Below, piece by piece: positions 61,231 through 64,000 of a stretch of DNA of 64,000 bases. A model generated the notes under the pieces. It saw nothing but the letters and a program-made list of their open reading frames with translations. It searched no databases and had not been told where the DNA came from. The translations under genes were made by a program, and so were the position numbers. Position 1 is the first letter of the stretch, and each line of letters begins with the position of its first letter. Origin of the DNA: Ascidia mentula (taxonomy: Eukaryota; Chordata; Ascidiacea; Phlebobranchia; Ascidiidae); the NCBI GenBank assembly GCA_947561715.1, contig OX387203.1, positions 17,732,001-17,796,000 of the forward strand, given 5' to 3'.

Positions 61231-64000
61231 CACTGCTCGTTTTGTACTGGCATCTAGTATTTGTGTGCAAAATTTCAAGTCGCTTGATACAAAAAAGTTC
61301 AAATCACAGGCGGACAACTCTCAAAAGTATTGAATTCCGCCGAACCTTAGCCACCATAGTTCCAAACATGCCTTTTCGTTCGCGAATAAAAAACTAAAAA
61401 ACATAGGCAAATTTGGTTTACACTGCTCGTTTTGTACTGGCATCTAGTATTGGTGTGCAAAATTTCAAGTCGCTTGATACAAAAATGTTCAAATCACAGG
61501 CGGACAACTCTCAAATTTATTTAATTCCGCCCAACCTTAATAGCCACCATAGTCCCAAACATGCCTTTTCGTTCGCGAATAAAAAACTTAAAGGACATAC
61601 GCCAATTTGGTTTACACTGCTCGTTTTGTACTGCAATCTAGTAATTGTGTACAAAATTTCAAGTCGCTTGATACAAAAATGTTCAAATCACAGGCGGACA
61701 ACTCTATAAATTACTTAATTCCGCCCAACCTTAGCCACCATAGTTCCAAACATGCGTTTTCGTTCGCGAATAAAAAACTAAAAGACATACGCCAATTTGG
61801 ATTACACTGCTCGTTTTGTACTGGCATCTAGTATTTGTGTGCAAAATTTCAAGTTGCTTGATACAAAAATGTTCAAATCACAGGCGGACAACTCTCAAAA
61901 TTACTTAATTCCGCCCAACCTTAGCCATCGTAGTTCCAAACATGCATTTTCGTTCGCGAATAAAAAGGTAAAGGACATACGCCAATTTGGTTTACACTGC
62001 TCGTTTTGTACTGGCATCTAGTATTTGTGTGCAAAATTTCAAGTCGCTTGATACAAAAATGTTCAAATCACAGGCGGACAACTCTATAAATTACTTAATT
62101 CCGCCGAACCTTAGCCACCATAGTTCCAAACATGCGTTTTCGTTCGCGAATAAAAAACTAAAAGACATACGTCAATTTGGATTACACTGCTCGTTTTGTA
62201 CTGGCATCTAGTATTTGTGTGCAAAATTTCAAGTCGCTTGATACAAAAAAGTTCAAATCACAGGCGGACAACTCTCAAATTTATTTAATTCCGCCCTACC
62301 TTAATAGCCACCATAGTTCCAAACATGCCTTTTCGTTCGCGAATAAAAAACTAAAAGACATACGCCAATTTGGATTACACTGCTCGTTTTATACTGGCAT
62401 CTAGTATTTGTGTGCAAAATTTCAAGTCGCTTGATACAAAAATGTTCAAATCACAGGCGGACAACTCTCAAAATTACTTAATTCCGCCCAACCTTAGCCA
62501 CCATAGTTCCAAACATGCATTTTCGTTCGCGAATAAAAAACTAAAAGACATACGCCAATTTGGATTACACTGCTCGTTTTGTACTGGCATCTAGTATTTG
62601 TGTGCAAAATTTCAAGTCGCTTGATACAAAAATGTTCAAATCACAGGCGGACAACTCTCAAATTTATTTAATTCCGCCCAACCTTAATAGCCACCAAAGT
62701 CCCAAACATGCCTTTTCGTTCGCAAAAAAAAATTAAAGGACATACGCCAATTTGGATTACACTGCTCGTTTTATACTGGCATCTAGTATTTGTGTGCAAA
62801 ATTTCAAGTCGCTTGATACAAAAATGTTCAAATCACAGGCGGACAACTCTCAAAATTACTTAATTCCGCCCAACCTTAGCCACCATAGTTCCAAACATGC
62901 ATTTTCGTTCGCAAAAAAAAAACTAAAAGACATACGCCAATTTGGATTACACTGCTCGTTTTATACTGGCATCTAGTATTTGTGTGCAAAATTTCAAGTC
63001 GCTTGATACAAAAATGTTCAAATCACAGGCGGACAACTCTCAAAATTACTTAATTCCGCCGAACCTTAGCCACCATAGTTCCAAACATGCCTTTTCGTTC
63101 GCGAATAAAAAACTAAAATACATAGGCAAATTTGGTTTACACTGCTCGTTTTGTACTGGCATCTAGTATTTGTGTGCAAAATTTCAAGTCGCTTGATGCA
63201 AAAATGTTCAAATCACAGGCGGACAACTCTCAAAAGTACTGAATTCCGCCGAACCTTAGCCACCATAGTTCCAAACATGCATTTTCGTTCGCGAATAAAA
63301 AACTAAAAAACATAGGCAAATTTGGTTTACACTGCTCGTTTTGTACTGGCATCTAGTATTGGTGTGCAAAATTTCAAGTCGCTTGATACAAAAATGTTCA
63401 AATCACAGGCGGACAACTCTCAAATTTATTTAATTCCGCCCAACCTTAATAGCCACCATAGTCCCAAACATGCCTTTTCGTTCGCGAATAAAAAACTTAA
63501 AGGACATACGCCAATTTGGTTTACACTGCTCGTTTTGTACTGCAATCTAGTAATTGTGTACAAAATTTCAAGTCGCTTGATACAAAAATGTTCAAATCAC
63601 AGGCGGACAACTCTCAAAATTACTTAATTCCGCCCAACCTTAGACACCATAGTTCCAAACATGCATTTTCGTTCGCGAATAAAAAACTAAAAGACATAGG
63701 CAAATTTGGTTTACACTGCTCGTTTTGTACTGGCATCTAGTATTGGTGTGCAAAATTTCAAGTCGCTTGATACAAAAATGTTCAAATCACAGGCGGACAA
63801 CTCTCAAATTTATTTAATTCCGCCCAACCTTAATAGCCACCATAGTCCCAAACATGCCTTTTCGTTCGCGAATAAAAAACTTAAAGGACATACGCCAATT
63901 TGGTTTACACTGCTCGTTTTGTACTGCAATCTAGTAATTGTGTACAAAATTTCAAGTCGCTTGATACAAAAATGTTCAAATCACAGGCGGACAACTCTAT
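61231..64000 (+). repeat. Returning copy of the 26.9-28.5 kb segment, with a four-monomer insertion
   Basis: From about 61,240 the sequence matches 26,880 onward at offset 34,360, including the rare AGTATTGAATTCC (61,328 and 26,968). After about 61,796 four extra monomers appear, and matching resumes from about 62,560 at offset 35,123. From 63,322 the TTGGTGTGC/CTGCAATCTAG pair runs 194 and 190 bases and repeats at once from 63,706, joined by a hybrid monomer with TTAGACACC and GACATAGGC. The window ends inside the next monomer. Confidence 0.8.

Larger units (their letters stand above)
1..64000 (+). repeat. Continuous tandem satellite array, ~190/193-base monomer
   Basis: The entire window is head-to-tail copies of one monomer; the phrase ACTGGCATCTAG or a close variant recurs every 188-194 bases from the first base to the last. 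Both ends of the window lie inside the array, so its true size is unknown. No monomer is inverted, and no unrelated sequence interrupts the array. A representative monomer has 61 A, 61 T, 43 C and 28 G by hand count, so the plus strand is C-rich over G-rich. Neighbouring monomers differ at scattered diagnostic positions, while monomers one higher-order period apart are nearly identical, the usual sign of unequal exchange or conversion. The period is close to a nucleosome repeat length. Satellite status is certain; a centromeric or pericentromeric location is inferred. I do not recognise the family. Confidence 0.98.

Noticed and set aside
1..64000. CRISPR array or bacterial repeat-protein gene
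   Set aside because: The full ~190-base unit is repeated, not a short repeat with unique spacers. The unit length is not a multiple of three, which excludes a continuous repeat-protein reading frame.

Overview
The whole 64 kb window is one uninterrupted array of a tandem satellite repeat. Every base reads as part of head-to-tail monomers of about 190 or 193 bases (188-194 overall), roughly 335 in all and all in the same orientation. I see no protein-coding gene, RNA gene, transposon, foreign insertion or inversion. The many small open frames (60-138 codons) are one satellite frame read again in each monomer. They depend mostly on TTG starts, overlap each other, change frame at each monomer and are broken in many copies. 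This architecture points to eukaryotic nuclear heterochromatin, plausibly pericentromeric or centromeric. A representative monomer is about 37% G+C and its CpG is not depleted (8 seen, about 6 expected). That fits a lineage without heavy CpG methylation, such as many insects, but does not identify the organism. I do not recognise the monomer as a named family.

Two monomer classes occur. Class A (193 bases) has TTCACTAAC near its 3' end. Class B (190 or 193 bases) has the palindrome TTCGCGAA at that point. The 3-base length difference is mainly TTAATAGCC versus TTAGCC. Both classes share a strongly conserved core around GTTCAAATC and the inverted pair GGCGGA / TCCGCC.

Layout: 1-25.4 kb mixes class A and class B and contains a 1,731-base nine-monomer higher-order repeat (HOR) in three copies (2,476-7,668). 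It also holds a nested family of 13-, 11-, 10- and 6-monomer units (10,548-18,228), a 2,499-base duplication (about 18.7-23.7 kb) and two dispersed block duplications. At about 25.4-25.7 kb class A stops and does not return. From 25.4 to 57 kb the array is class B only: three copies of a roughly 6.3 kb unit (27,091-45,178), then 4,200-base and 2,479-base duplications (42.4-55 kb). From 57 to 61.2 kb lies an island of more diverged monomers without a clean HOR. From 61.2 kb to the end a near-identical copy of the 26.9-28.5 kb segment returns.

Nothing here works together as genes. The biology is in the repeat structure: nested HORs, hybrid monomers that mark unequal-exchange junctions, a conversion-like patch, and conserved short motifs (palindrome, GC-armed dyad, Pol III B-box-like sequence) that could be protein or transcription signals. 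All identities and offsets were read by eye from shared markers, not from an alignment.
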